DNA of 64,000 nucleotides, taken from the NCBI RefSeq assembly GCF_006007885.1, contig NZ_VCRO01000001.1:992001-1056000 (forward strand), written 5' to 3'. A program made the position numbers and the translations under genes. A model generated the notes under the pieces. It did no database searches. It had not been told where the DNA came from and was given only the letters and a program-made list of their open reading frames with translations. Positions 8,335 through 16,718 of this stretch are shown piece by piece. How positions within the stretch are numbered: position 1 is the first letter of the stretch; every line of letters starts with the position of its first letter. This stretch comes from Alteribacter natronophilus. GTDB taxonomy: Bacteria > Bacillota > Bacilli > Bacillales > Salisediminibacteriaceae.

Positions 8335-9350
8335 GACTCTGCTCCACCTCCCGATTCAATGGCAACCGCATGTGCGATGCACGGAATGGATTCCTTCTGC
8401 TGATAAGTAAGGGGAGAAAGCAGTGCTCCCGTTGCAACGACAAGAATACGATTGAGTTCGCCGTTATTAATACGCCTGAGAAGGTGACCATATAAAACTG
8501 TGGCAGAGCACCCCGCTCCACTGGCACCTGCAAATACAGGCTGATCGTCATTATAGATAAGCAGACCGCAATCCTTGAACTTCTCGGGATCTATTTCGGT
8601 ACCCTGTTCCCTGAAAAGGTCAAGAGCGATGTTTCTCCCGATTTTTCCGAGGTCGCCTGTAATAATTAGATCATAAAAGTCAGGCTCCACTCCTCTCTCG
8701 TTCAGGTGTGCAGTGATTGTATCAACAGCTGCCGGAGCCATGGCTGCTCCCATATTGTACGGATCGGAAAGCCCCATATCGATTACTTTTCCGATGGTGG
8801 CAGAAGTCACAACAGGTCCGTCACCTTTCTGTGCGAGAAGAGCCATACCGGCCCCGGTTACCGTCCACTGGGAGCTGGGGGGTTTCTGGGCGCCATATTC
8901 GGTCGGATACCTGAATGTTTTCTCTACTACACAATTGTGGCTCACTGCACCGGTCATAATGAGATCTGCTCCACGGCAGTTCGTGATAAAAGCTGCAAGG
9001 GCGAGCCCCTCCATCGAAGTTGAACAGGCCCCAAACAGACCGAAGTACGGAATACAGAGCGTACGGCAGGCAAATGAACTTGATGTAATCTGGTTTGAAA
9101 GATCTCCTGCAAAAATAAACTGGACATCTTCAGGCTTTTTGGACACTTTATCAAGCGCCTGATTTGCTGCATCTTCGAAAAGCTTTTTCTGTGCCTTTTC
9201 GTAGCTGTCCTGGCTGCACCACAAATCCTCATGAATGACATCGTAATCATCAGCAAGCAGTCCTTCTCCTTCAAAGGGCCCTACCGCTGTTCCGGCTGAC
9301 AGAATGACCGGTCTGTTCTGAAACGTCCACGTCCGCTGTCCTGAAATCAT
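8331..9350 (-). CDS. spoVAD: SpoVAD paralog (second spoVA operon)
   Basis: SpoVAD is a thiolase-fold protein that binds dipicolinic acid on the outside of the inner spore membrane. I place the start at ATG 9350, after GAAGGGGG, giving 339 residues; the in-frame extension to 9368 has no suitable site. The thiolase-like centre reads [14 protein letters not shown], and later segments [26 protein letters not shown] and [13 protein letters not shown] match the canonical copy at 23109-24131. It is coupled to spoVAEb by a 4-base overlap and follows spoVAC by 4 bases. A second SpoVAD may add transport capacity or change germination behaviour; that is inference. Confidence 0.93.
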   Translation of the reverse strand: MISGQRTWTFQNRPVILSAGTAVGPFEGEGLLADDYDVIHEDLWCSQDSYEKAQKKLFEDAANQALDKVSKKPEDVQFIFAGDLSNQITSSSFACRTLCIPYFGLFGACSTSMEGLALAAFITNCRGADLIMTGAVSHNCVVEKTFRYPTEYGAQKPPSSQWTVTGAGMALLAQKGDGPVVTSATIGKVIDMGLSDPYNMGAAMAPAAVDTITAHLNERGVEPDFYDLIITGDLGKIGRNIALDLFREQGTEIDPEKFKDCGLLIYNDDQPVFAGASGAGCSATVLYGHLLRRINNGELNRILVVATGALLSPLTYQQKESIPCIAHAVAIESGGGAES

Positions 9351-9354
9351 CCCG

Positions 9355-9834
9355 TCAACCCCCTTCAAATCCTGTCAGATTCAGTATGAGTGCAATAATA
9401 AATGCAGCAAATGTGCCAAAGACGATGACTGACCCTGCAAGCTTGAACATGTTCCCGCCCACTCCAAGCACATATCCTTCCGTCCGGTGCTCAATGGCAG
9501 CAGAAGCCATACTGTTTGCAAATCCGGTTACCGGAACGGCCGTACCTGCCCCTGCAATCTGGGCAAAGCGATCATAAACGCCCAAACCGGTAAGCAGGAC
9601 GGCGATAAAAATCAGTGTGGCAACTGTCGGGTTCCCGGCAGTTTTTTCGGTGAAATCAAACTGATACATATAAAACAGCTGGATCGCCTGTCCGAATACG
9701 CAGATCAGTCCACCGATCAGAAAAGCTTTAATACAGTTTGCGACCACAGGCCTTTTTATTTCGTGTTTCTGCGCCGTATCCTGATACTGCCGCTGTTCCG
9801 GCGTCAGGTTCTGCATTTTCTTTTTCTTTCCCAA
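9355..9834 (-). CDS. spoVAC: SpoVAC paralog (second spoVA operon)
   Basis: SpoVAC is the pore-like subunit of the dipicolinate channel and has been described as mechanosensitive in B. subtilis. This 159-residue copy starts at TTG 9834 behind AAAGGAGG. It has a basic N-terminal tail, then four membrane segments, with family sequence NPTVATLIFIAVLLTGLGVY and PVTGFANSMASAAIEHRTEG. The canonical copy at 24174-24638 shares the NPVVAT, TG-GV and PITGFANSVTSSAME blocks. It follows the lipoprotein gene by 15 bases. Confidence 0.92.
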   Translation of the reverse strand: MGKKKKMQNLTPEQRQYQDTAQKHEIKRPVVANCIKAFLIGGLICVFGQAIQLFYMYQFDFTEKTAGNPTVATLIFIAVLLTGLGVYDRFAQIAGAGTAVPVTGFANSMASAAIEHRTEGYVLGVGGNMFKLAGSVIVFGTFAAFIIALILNLTGFEGG

Positions 9835-9849
9835 ATCTGTTCCTCCTTT

Positions 9850-10311
9850 CTACCCTCTCATATCATCCTCAATTTTTTTGAGCCTTTTTTTAAGCTCTTT
9901 CCGATTCAGTTTATTTCCGCTCAGTTCCGTCTCGAGCTTCTTTAAATCAGAGGATATTTTCCGGTCAGTGCTGACATGGATATTGGCATCCGGGTATTTT
10001 TCTGCCGCTCTGTCGTGTGCTGCTTTCCGGATTCGATCCAGAAAGAACCTGTCAAACCCTTCAACCGTCAGCGCCATATAAATATCATTATCCACTGACG
10101 CTCCCCTGACTTCCTTCACTTCCTTCATCCGAACAAGCCGGCGTTTTACGGTGTCAGCTTCTTTCTGTGAGACATCGCTCTGGGCTTCGATATAGGAGGC
10201 AGTTGCCTGCTGTTTATTCTGTCCTCCTGCATCATCTGTTTTACCGCACGCGCCGAGTGCAGACAGTGCGGCGATTATAAGGAGTAATGTCAGGGCAACT
10301 CTCAGTTTCAC
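9850..10311 (-). CDS. YhcN/YlaJ-type spore lipoprotein
   Basis: A small lipoprotein of the YhcN/YlaJ family, whose members occur in the inner spore membrane and in spoVA2mob operons. I favour GTG 10311, nine bases after AAAGGGG; ATG 10320 directly abuts that site. The 153-residue product has a signal peptide with lipobox ALGAC (cysteine near residue 21), a Gln/Asn-rich linker, then an alpha-beta domain similar to BON-like folds. A highly charged helical tail follows (KKLETELSGNKLNRKELKKR). It is the first gene of the second spoVA operon. The leading DUF1657 gene of spoVA2mob was not found upstream. Confidence 0.8.
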   Translation of the reverse strand: MKLRVALTLLLIIAALSALGACGKTDDAGGQNKQQATASYIEAQSDVSQKEADTVKRRLVRMKEVKEVRGASVDNDIYMALTVEGFDRFFLDRIRKAAHDRAAEKYPDANIHVSTDRKISSDLKKLETELSGNKLNRKELKKRLKKIEDDMRG

Positions 10312-10383
10312 GGTGAACATCCCCTTTCCGGTTGCTGCATGATTTTTGCCGTCCGAAAAGTGACAGCCGGAGGCGTATACACT

Positions 10384-10414
10384 TATAATGGCTCACCGGT
10401 GTTATAAATTATTC
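10384..10414 (-). promoter_or_regulatory. Possible sigma-G promoter of the second spoVA operon
   Basis: On the minus strand GAATA and CATTATA lie 19 bases apart, about 70 bases before the lipoprotein start. Both resemble the sigma-G elements (GHATR and CATWMTA), but spacing is one base long and one -10 base differs. Forespore control is expected for such operons. Confidence 0.35.
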
Positions 10415-10460
10415 GTTCATGCTAACCCTAACAGGGATAACGATTCAGGAGTGTGCAACG

Positions 10461-11204
10461 ATGAATACAACCTTCCCCTCTCTTACAATTGAATTGCTTG
10501 CAGGATTTTTTGCGCTCCTGATTCTCACAAAAGTTCTGGGCAAAACACAGATTACCCAGCTGACTCCCTTTGATTTTATCTCCGCACTCGTGCTTGGGGA
10601 GCTGGTTGGAAATGCCATCTATGATAAGGAAATCGGGTTAAACTACGTTCTTTATGCTGTGGTTTTCTGGGGAGGACTGATCTTTACAGTGGAATTTATC
10701 ACACAAAAGTGGAAGCGAACCCGGGGAATTTTAGAAGGAAAACCTTCCATAGTCATCCGTGATGGAGTGATTGACCGGGAGGAGTTACGGAAAAGTAAGC
10801 TTGACCTGAATCAGCTGCAGCATCTGCTCAGGGATAAAGATGTTTTTTCGATGGAGGAGGTCGCCTATGCGGTACTCGAGCCGAACGGGACAGTAAATGT
10901 AATGAAAAAAGGGCCTTATCAGGCTGCAGTCAGGCAGGATCTGAAACCGGGTGAAAAGAAACAGGATACTTTACTTCCCATTTCCATTATCAGTGACGGG
11001 GAATGGGTCAGCGAAAACGTCGGGCAGATTCCGTTTTCAAAGGAAGACATTGAACAAACTCTGGCCGGGAACGGTATTCCGGTAAGGGATATTCTCTATG
11101 GGGAATATACAGAAGGAAAGCCCCTCTATATTCAGATTAATCACTTTCCCTATGTAAAAAAAATCGAGCTGTCATCCGGCGGGTCAAGGAACAGCCCTCC
11201 GTAA
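10461..11204 (+). CDS. DUF421 (YetF-like) membrane protein, third of three
   Basis: A 247-residue YetF-type protein with membrane helices at about 7-24, 36-55 and 59-80, then DUF421 repeats (ILEGKPSIVIRDGVIDREEL, and LRDKDVFSMEEVAYAVLE). The start at ATG 10461 follows AGGAG at a normal distance; the in-frame ATG 10419 lacks a site and adds a non-membrane leader. It is divergent from the spoVA2-type operon and forms the right edge of the island next to ypuI. It lacks the DUF1657 tail of the 2Duf-like gene. Role unknown; YetF proteins in B. subtilis spores have been linked to wet-heat resistance. Confidence 0.85.
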   Translation: MNTTFPSLTIELLAGFFALLILTKVLGKTQITQLTPFDFISALVLGELVGNAIYDKEIGLNYVLYAVVFWGGLIFTVEFITQKWKRTRGILEGKPSIVIRDGVIDREELRKSKLDLNQLQHLLRDKDVFSMEEVAYAVLEPNGTVNVMKKGPYQAAVRQDLKPGEKKQDTLLPISIISDGEWVSENVGQIPFSKEDIEQTLAGNGIPVRDILYGEYTEGKPLYIQINHFPYVKKIELSSGGSRNSPP

Positions 11205-11223
11205 AGGCTAAATCAGCCCAAAC

Positions 11224-11252
11224 AAAAAAACGCCCCGCACGAATGCGGAGCG
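11224..11252 (-). terminator. Intrinsic terminator after ypuI
   Basis: On the minus strand CGCTCCGCA-TTCG-TGCGGGGCG is followed by seven T, nine bases past the ypuI stop. It ends the scpA-scpB-ypuI transcript. Confidence 0.88.
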
Positions 11253-11261
11253 CAGTTTCAA

Positions 11262-11747
11262 TTACCTGCCGCCAGCCCTGTAATCTGTGTAGGCTTCAAG
11301 TTCTTCCCTCAGTTTCTGAATGCAGTCCTCACAGGACATCATCATGGCCGTCACTCTATCAGGCACCGGGAACCGGAATACCACGGCATGTTTTCCGCAG
11401 TATGCGGCTCGGCTGTCTTCGTACCACGTATCCAATCGCGGCTGAAAAAACTCCTCCACACAGTAGTGATAAACCCAGACCATTCTTTTTGAGGCATGGT
11501 CCTGCTGAAGGGTATTACGGCGGAGGAGTGTTTTACACGCCTCGACTGCTTCATCACTGTAAACAAGCAGACGTCTCAGCTGATCCAGCAGAAGGGACAG
11601 ATCCTCTTCTTTCACCGAATCCTCCCCCGTCTCTTCAATAAGCATGGGCAGAGTTACGTTATTCAGGAAATCCCTTATAATACCAGCTGATAAGCTGAGC
11701 TTTTCCACTGTTACGCCAAGCTCACGTCTGATTGAATCGGTTCCCAT
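11262..11747 (-). CDS. ypuI: YpuI family protein (DUF3907)
   Basis: A 161-residue soluble protein matching the YpuI/DUF3907 family in length, neighbours and sequence. No membrane segment or known catalytic motif is visible. Recognisable parts are an N-terminal helical region, the segment MVWVYHYCVEEFFQPRLDTW and a C-terminal pair of cysteines (MMSCEDCIQKL). It starts at 11747 behind AAGGAGG, 56 bases after scpB. In B. subtilis ypuI sits beside scpB and dacB; here the spore island separates it from dacB. Function is unknown. Confidence 0.85.
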   Translation of the reverse strand: MGTDSIRRELGVTVEKLSLSAGIIRDFLNNVTLPMLIEETGEDSVKEEDLSLLLDQLRRLLVYSDEAVEACKTLLRRNTLQQDHASKRMVWVYHYCVEEFFQPRLDTWYEDSRAAYCGKHAVVFRFPVPDRVTAMMMSCEDCIQKLREELEAYTDYRAGGR

Positions 11748-11803
11748 AAAGACCTCCTTGAGCTTATCGTACTATAGCTTATGAAGCCTGTACGTAAAGA
11801 ATG

Positions 11804-12394
11804 CTAGGACGGTTCATCAAATTGTTCCTGAAATCGCTCAAAAAAGAGATCCGCTTCCCCTTCAGCATCCTCTGTATCAGGATTCTCCGGAAGAGGCGGC
11901 AGTTCTTCAATCGACCGCAGGCCGAACTGTTCGAGAAATTCAGGCGTTGTTCCGTAAAGAATGGCACGGCCTGTACCTTCCGCACGGCCCGCTTCCCTGA
12001 TCAGCAGTTTCCCCATAAGAGTTCTGATTGGCCGCTCTGATTTAACTCCCCTGACATCCTCAATCTCCACTCTTGAAACAGGCTGCCTGTAGGCGATAAT
12101 AGCGAGCGTCTCAAGGGCAGCCTGGGAGAGGGTCGCACTTGCCGGAGACTGAACAAGTTTCTTAAAGTAGGGAGCATGTTCAGCTTTTGTTGTCAGCTGC
12201 AGAGTGCCGCCTGCCTCAAGGATCTGTATCCCTCTGTTTCCTTCGCTGTAGTCGGCAGTAAGCGCTTCTATCCCCTTGTTCACGCTCTCCAGATCCTCTC
12301 CGAGCACCTCGGCCAGCTGTTTTTTATCCATGCCTTCCTCTCCTGAAACAAACAGGAGCCCTTCAATCACGGCTTTCATTTCATCTGTTTTCAC
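11804..12394 (-). CDS. scpB: ScpB, segregation and condensation protein B
   Basis: ScpB dimers join ScpA and Smc in the bacterial condensin complex that organises and segregates the chromosome. The 196-residue protein has two winged-helix domains. Family landmarks are the N-terminal IEGLLFVSGEEGMDKKQLAE and the central ETLAIIAYRQPVSRVEIEDV. The acidic C-terminal tail (after about 165) is normal. The start is GTG 12394 behind GAGGTG, 11 bases after the scpA stop. Confidence 0.96.
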   Translation of the reverse strand: MKTDEMKAVIEGLLFVSGEEGMDKKQLAEVLGEDLESVNKGIEALTADYSEGNRGIQILEAGGTLQLTTKAEHAPYFKKLVQSPASATLSQAALETLAIIAYRQPVSRVEIEDVRGVKSERPIRTLMGKLLIREAGRAEGTGRAILYGTTPEFLEQFGLRSIEELPPLPENPDTEDAEGEADLFFERFQEQFDEPS

Positions 12395-12405
12395 CGTTTG
12401 TCACC

Positions 12406-13146
12406 TCATGTCTGATAAACAACAATAGAATCAAAATTACCTTCCTGATCACAGCCGATCATCTTCGATTTCATGAGCTCAAGTACAGCAAGAAATGTGA
12501 TGACTTTCTGGGGGCGTGAGCGCTCTTCAAAAAGTGCCTCAAAGGGTACGCGCCCAGGACCCTTACCCAGAACGTCCACAATCTCTGTCATCCTCTCATC
12601 AATCGAATATTCATCTCTGCGTACAGTCGAATAAACAGGTTCTCTTTCCTTTTTTCTGGAAGATATTCTGGAAAAGGCATCAAGCATATCATACAGCGTG
12701 ACATCCACTTCCGATACGTCACGCTCCTCTTCCTCAGAAAGGGCAGAAAGATTACTTACCGGTTTTGAAAACAGCCTGCTTCGTTCCACTTCCTTTTCAC
12801 GGAGATGCCCGGCCGCTTCCTTATATCGCTTATATTCGATCAGGCGCTTCATCAGGTCGTCCCGCGGGTCCTCTTCTTCATCAAGCAGCATCTCATCATC
12901 CTCGAAATCATCCTCCTGCCGCGGCAGAAGGTGGCTGCTTTTCATCTCCAGCAGAGTGGCTGCCATAACCAGATATTCACTGGCAATATCCAGCTGAAGC
13001 ACTTTCATTGTCTTTATATAGTTCATATACTGGTCTGTAATCTCCGCTGCCGGAATATCATAAATGTCGAGGTCATTTTTCTGGATCAGGTGGAGAAGTA
13101 AATCGAGCGGGCCTTCAAAAGCCTGCAACTTCACGCTGTACTGCAT
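12406..13146 (-). CDS. scpA: ScpA, segregation and condensation protein A (kleisin)
   Basis: ScpA is the kleisin that bridges the Smc heads and binds ScpB. The 246-residue protein has the N-terminal helical domain that binds the Smc neck (FEGPLDLLLHLIQKNDLDIY), a linker rich in acidic residues (EDDFEDDEMLLDEEEDPRDD) and a C-terminal winged helix that binds the Smc cap. The start at 13146 is divergent from the ypuF gene, 139 bases away. scpA, scpB and ypuI appear to form one operon ending at the hairpin at 11224. Confidence 0.96.
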   Translation of the reverse strand: MQYSVKLQAFEGPLDLLLHLIQKNDLDIYDIPAAEITDQYMNYIKTMKVLQLDIASEYLVMAATLLEMKSSHLLPRQEDDFEDDEMLLDEEEDPRDDLMKRLIEYKRYKEAAGHLREKEVERSRLFSKPVSNLSALSEEEERDVSEVDVTLYDMLDAFSRISSRKKEREPVYSTVRRDEYSIDERMTEIVDVLGKGPGRVPFEALFEERSRPQKVITFLAVLELMKSKMIGCDQEGNFDSIVVYQT

Positions 13147-13285
13147 ATCATTTCACCCTGTTCATAAATGTCTGAAAGCATTATATCACACGTTTTCACA
13201 GCCGTACGGCGGAGAGCATAAATTTATCCCGAAAAAGTTCTGTGTTAAAGTAAAGGAAGAAAACGGCCGGAAAGGGGAAATTGTC

Positions 13286-13807
13286 TTGCACTATCCTGAA
13301 GAATACAAGCAGTATCTGCTATATTTTCAGGCAGAACGGGATCTGTTTGAATGTCATGAAATTATGGAGGACAAGTGGAAGGAAGACCGGCAGGACCACT
13401 GGCTGGCTTTAATTCAGCTTGCCGTCGCCCTGTATCATCACCGTCAGGGAAACTTCCCCGGGGCTGTGCGTCTCCTCAAAAAAGTGATAATAGCAGGAGA
13501 AAAAAGGAGCGATGTTTTCCGCTCGCTCGGAATTGATACCGCGGAATGGCTCCGCCTCCTCCGCAGAAGACTGGCTGTACTGGAAAAAGGAGAGCCGTAC
13601 ACATCGTTTAATCTTCCTTTCCGGGATTCAAAACTGGAAGAGGAAATGATTGAACGGAGCAGGACGGCCGGGTTCAGCTGGGGTAAACCTGAATCCAGCC
13701 TCGACAGAGCTCTCGTATACAAGCACAGCCTCCGCGACCGTTCTGAAGTGATTCAGGCAAGGGAAACGAGTCTGAGAAAAAAAAGAAAAGAAAGGGAGGC
13801 AGATTAG
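13286..13807 (+). CDS. ypuF: YpuF, DUF309 family protein
   Basis: A helical DUF309 protein of unknown function. I start it at TTG 13286, just after AAAGGGG, which gives 173 residues, essentially the B. subtilis YpuF length; upstream in-frame sequence overlaps scpA and looks non-coding. The DUF309 core is YFQAERDLFECHEIMEDKWK followed by LIQLAVALYHHRQGNFPGA, with conserved His and Glu residues. The charged C-terminal tail is probably disordered. It is divergent from scpA and its stop overlaps the ribT stop by four bases on the other strand. Confidence 0.85.
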   Translation: MHYPEEYKQYLLYFQAERDLFECHEIMEDKWKEDRQDHWLALIQLAVALYHHRQGNFPGAVRLLKKVIIAGEKRSDVFRSLGIDTAEWLRLLRRRLAVLEKGEPYTSFNLPFRDSKLEEEMIERSRTAGFSWGKPESSLDRALVYKHSLRDRSEVIQARETSLRKKRKEREAD

Positions 13808-13820
13808 CCTTCCTTTCTTT
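13787..13820. terminator. Bidirectional terminator between ypuF and ribT
   Basis: GAAAGGGAGGC and GCCTTCCTTTC pair around a six-base loop, with A-rich and T-rich tracts outside, so it can act in both directions. Both stop codons lie in it. Confidence 0.6.
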
Positions 13821-14172
13821 CGTTTCCACTTTCATTACATGAATCCAGAAAAGAGGTTGTGGGTTTCGTCGGGCAAAGTGCTGTCGTCCCCAGGTGACTT
13901 TCCAGCTCCCGGACCATCCTTTTTCCAATCCCTTCGGATCTGAATGATGGATTCACACACAGGTGATGGAGGTAAGCACGCTCTCCATCCATTTCCACTC
14001 CCATAATTCCCACAAAAGTATCTTCTTCCTTCCAGAAATACAATTCCCAGTCCCGGTTACCGGAATACTGGTCCATTGTATTCTGCAGTTTTTTCACTTT
14101 TTTTTCTCCGGGCATATAGGAAAGCAGCCCCATGGCAATTTTCTTATAATCCTGTTGATACGGAATGATCAT
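13804..14172 (-). CDS. ribT: RibT, GNAT-fold acetyltransferase of the rib operon
   Basis: RibT is the last gene of the B. subtilis riboflavin operon and encodes a GNAT-type protein whose substrate is not settled. The 122-residue product (B. subtilis 124) has the acetyl-CoA-binding signature LCVNPSFRSEGIGKRMVREL (R-x-x-G-I-G-K-R). It starts 15 bases after ribH on the same strand. Its stop overlaps that of ypuF. Confidence 0.88.
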   Translation of the reverse strand: MIIPYQQDYKKIAMGLLSYMPGEKKVKKLQNTMDQYSGNRDWELYFWKEEDTFVGIMGVEMDGERAYLHHLCVNPSFRSEGIGKRMVRELESHLGTTALCPTKPTTSFLDSCNESGNERKEG

Positions 14173-14187
14173 ATTGTTCCCTCTTCT

Positions 14188-14658
14188 TTATCGGTCAAGT
14201 GTTTTTGCAAGGCTTGCCATTTCAATTGCAGCTACAGCCACTTCCCCACCTTTGTTTCCTGCTTTTGTACCGGCACGCTCAATAGCCTGTTCAATCGTTT
14301 CTGTTGTAAGTACGCCGAAAATGACAGGAATACCGCTTGACATGGCAGCAGCGGATACGCCTTTCGCAGCTTCCGAACATACATAATCAAAGTGCGGTGT
14401 GGACCCGCGGATCACAGTGCCCAGCGTAACGACTGCATCGTATTTGCCGGATTCAGCCATTTTTTTTGCAATTAACGGGATTTCAAATGCACCCGGTACC
14501 CATGCCAGATCCACGTCGTCTTCTGAAACGCCGTGGCGTCTCAGGGCATCCTGAGCTCCCCCTACGAGCTTTCCTGTGATAAATTCATTGAACCTTGCTG
14601 CAACAATTCCTACTTTTAATCCTGTACCTACAAGCTGTCCTTCATACACGTTTCCCAT
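14188..14658 (-). CDS. ribH: RibH, 6,7-dimethyl-8-ribityllumazine synthase
   Basis: RibH condenses 5-amino-6-ribitylamino-uracil with 3,4-dihydroxy-2-butanone 4-phosphate, the penultimate riboflavin step, and forms a 60-subunit shell in Bacillus around riboflavin synthase. The 156-residue protein has the phosphate- and substrate-binding segments [15 protein letters not shown] and [15 protein letters not shown] (with the catalytic histidine), and [16 protein letters not shown] strong GGGAGG site precedes ATG 14658. The 140-base gap before it holds only a short repeat-like fragment. Confidence 0.96.
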   Translation of the reverse strand: MGNVYEGQLVGTGLKVGIVAARFNEFITGKLVGGAQDALRRHGVSEDDVDLAWVPGAFEIPLIAKKMAESGKYDAVVTLGTVIRGSTPHFDYVCSEAAKGVSAAAMSSGIPVIFGVLTTETIEQAIERAGTKAGNKGGEVAVAAIEMASLAKTLDR

Positions 14659-14734
14659 TTTTGTTTCCTCCCTGACTTGTTAAATTATTTTCTGTGTCGT
14701 ATCAGCATAATGCCACTTAACCCCAGGCCACTTC

Positions 14735-14760
14735 AGGCGGACGCTTTCCGCTCCTTATTT
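14735..14760. repeat. Short GC-rich repeat fragment
   Basis: CTTCAGGCGGACGCTTTCCGCTCC resembles pieces at 54290-54340 and 42915-42940. It looks like a fragment of a dispersed intergenic repeat common in Bacillaceae; the family assignment is by eye only. Confidence 0.35.
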
Positions 14761-14798
14761 AATTTCCGAAAAGGAATAATCTGTCCGAAAACAGCCAA

Positions 14799-15998
14799 TT
14801 AGAAATGAAGCATGTGGCCGAGTTTATCCTTTTTTGCTTTAAGGTAGCGCTCGTTCGCTTTTTTATGGGGCAGCTGGAGCGGCACCCGGTCGGTTACTTC
14901 AAGATCATAACCTTTAAGGCCCGTAATCTTACGGGGATTATTCGTTAAGAGGCGCATTTTTCTTACCCCCAGGTCCCTGAGAATCTGTGCGCCTATTCCG
15001 TAATCCCGCAAATCAGGTGCAAAGCCAAGCTTTGTATTGGCTTCGACCGTATCAAGGCCCTCTTCCTGGAGCTTATACGCTCTCATTTTATTGAGGAGTC
15101 CGATGCCCCGGCCTTCCTGGCGCATATAAAGGAGCACCCCTTCACCGGCTTCTTCGATCTGTTCAAGGGCTGCGTGAAGCTGCGGCCCGCAGTCACACCG
15201 GTTGGATCCGAAAACGTCACCTGTAAGACACTCCGAATGAACGCGTACAAGAGTCGGTTTCTCCGGGTTAATCTCACCTTTCACAAGAGCCACATGTTCT
15301 TTTCCATCCACGACGTTGGAATAGCCTATTGCCCTGAAATCACCGAACTCTGTCGGCATTGAGATTTCCACTTCTTTTTTAACAAGCTGATCTTTCCGGT
15401 TGCGGTACTGGATCAGGTCTTTGATTGTAATCATTTTAAGATCGTGCTCATCAGCAATTTTCCGTAGATCCGGTACTCTTGCCATAGAGCCGTCTTCCTT
15501 TATGATCTCACAGATGACACCTGCAGGTGCAGATCCGCACAGACGTGCCAGATCAACAGCTGCTTCCGTGTGTCCGGCCCGGCGCAGAACACCTCCATCC
15601 TTTGCAATCAGAGGGAAAATATGACCCGGCTTTTTGAAGTCCGTTCCTTTTGCCTGAGGATTAATCAGTGCCCGGACTGTATCCGCCCGCTCGTGTGCGG
15701 AAATCCCTGTCGTTGTTGATTCATGATCTACACTCACTGTAAACGCAGTTCCATGGGGATCGGTATTGTGATCCACCATCGGAAAAAGACGAAGCTCTTC
15801 TGCACGTGCCTGGGTGATCGGAGTACAGACAAGTCCTCGCCCGTGTGTAATCATAAAATTGATGACTTCCGGTGTGGTTTTATCGGCAAGAGCAACGAAG
15901 TCCCCTTCATTTTCCCGGTCTTCATCATCACATACAATGACCATTTTCCCCTGCATCAGATCATAAATCGCTTCTTCTATCGCATCAAACTGTATCAT
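14799..15998 (-). CDS. ribBA: RibBA, DHBP synthase / GTP cyclohydrolase II
   Basis: This bifunctional enzyme makes both riboflavin precursors: 3,4-dihydroxy-2-butanone 4-phosphate from ribulose 5-phosphate (N-terminal half) and the pyrimidine from GTP (C-terminal half). I start at ATG 15998 behind GAAGGG; it gives 399 residues, the usual length. The N-terminal active site is [17 protein letters not shown]. The cyclohydrolase zinc site is [18 protein letters not shown] (three Cys), followed by [11 protein letters not shown]. Third gene of the rib operon. Confidence 0.96.
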   Translation of the reverse strand: MIQFDAIEEAIYDLMQGKMVIVCDDEDRENEGDFVALADKTTPEVINFMITHGRGLVCTPITQARAEELRLFPMVDHNTDPHGTAFTVSVDHESTTTGISAHERADTVRALINPQAKGTDFKKPGHIFPLIAKDGGVLRRAGHTEAAVDLARLCGSAPAGVICEIIKEDGSMARVPDLRKIADEHDLKMITIKDLIQYRNRKDQLVKKEVEISMPTEFGDFRAIGYSNVVDGKEHVALVKGEINPEKPTLVRVHSECLTGDVFGSNRCDCGPQLHAALEQIEEAGEGVLLYMRQEGRGIGLLNKMRAYKLQEEGLDTVEANTKLGFAPDLRDYGIGAQILRDLGVRKMRLLTNNPRKITGLKGYDLEVTDRVPLQLPHKKANERYLKAKKDKLGHMLHF

Positions 15999-16064
15999 TT
16001 TTCCACGCCCTTCCCGCATGATTATCAAGGCTTAACTGCTGTATTAAACCGGGTTTCGGCAGCA

Positions 16065-16718
16065 TTAAAATCCGTGCTGCTTCAGAAATGACTCCGTCAG
16101 CTTCTCCGAGGCCCCGTTATCTGCTGTCATTCTCTGTGTCAGAAACTGCTCAATATATTTTGCCAGCATGTCTGTTTCTATGTTAACGATGTCTCCTGGG
16201 CCCCGTGAACCTATGATTGTCTCTTCAATCGTGTGCGGGATAATGGAAATCGTAAACGTATCATCCCCGGTTCCAAATACCGTGAGACTTGTGCCGTCCA
16301 CAGCCACCGAACCTTTCAGCATCATATATTTATGAAGATCCCCGCTGACTCTGATCTCATAATAAACCGCATTGGCTTCCTTTCGTTTGGAAACAATTGT
16401 GCCGGTCCCATCCACATGACCGGTTACAAAATGGCCTCCGAACCGGCCGCCGGCTGCCATCGCCCGCTCCAGGTTGACACTTGATCCTGTCTTCAGCATT
16501 TTCAGGCTAGTTGCCCTGACTGTTTCAGGCATAAGATCCACTGAAAATACCCGGTCTGTATAAGAGGTAACTGTCAGGCAGACACCGTTGACTGCAATAC
16601 TGTCGCCGAGTTTTACATCCTTCAGTATTTCCGGTGCTGAAATTACCATTTCTATGGCTTCACCCGATTCCCTGATTTCCTTTACTGTTCCTTTTTCCTC
16701 AATGATTCCGGTAAACAT
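16065..16718 (-). CDS. ribE: RibE, riboflavin synthase alpha subunit
   Basis: RibE dismutates two lumazine molecules to riboflavin. The 217-residue protein starts with the invariant MFTGIIEEKG and contains two lumazine-binding beta-barrel repeats (first about 1-95, second about 96-190) with matching motifs SIAVNGVCLTV and SVAVDGTSLTV. The C-terminal helix that trimerises the protein is present. Its 5' end overlaps ribD by 20 bases. Confidence 0.96.
   Translation of the reverse strand: MFTGIIEEKGTVKEIRESGEAIEMVISAPEILKDVKLGDSIAVNGVCLTVTSYTDRVFSVDLMPETVRATSLKMLKTGSSVNLERAMAAGGRFGGHFVTGHVDGTGTIVSKRKEANAVYYEIRVSGDLHKYMMLKGSVAVDGTSLTVFGTGDDTFTISIIPHTIEETIIGSRGPGDIVNIETDMLAKYIEQFLTQRMTADNGASEKLTESFLKQHGF

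Noticed and set aside
10419-10460. Longer start for the DUF421 gene at 10461
   Set aside because: ATG 10419 has no ribosome site and adds a non-hydrophobic leader before the first membrane helix.
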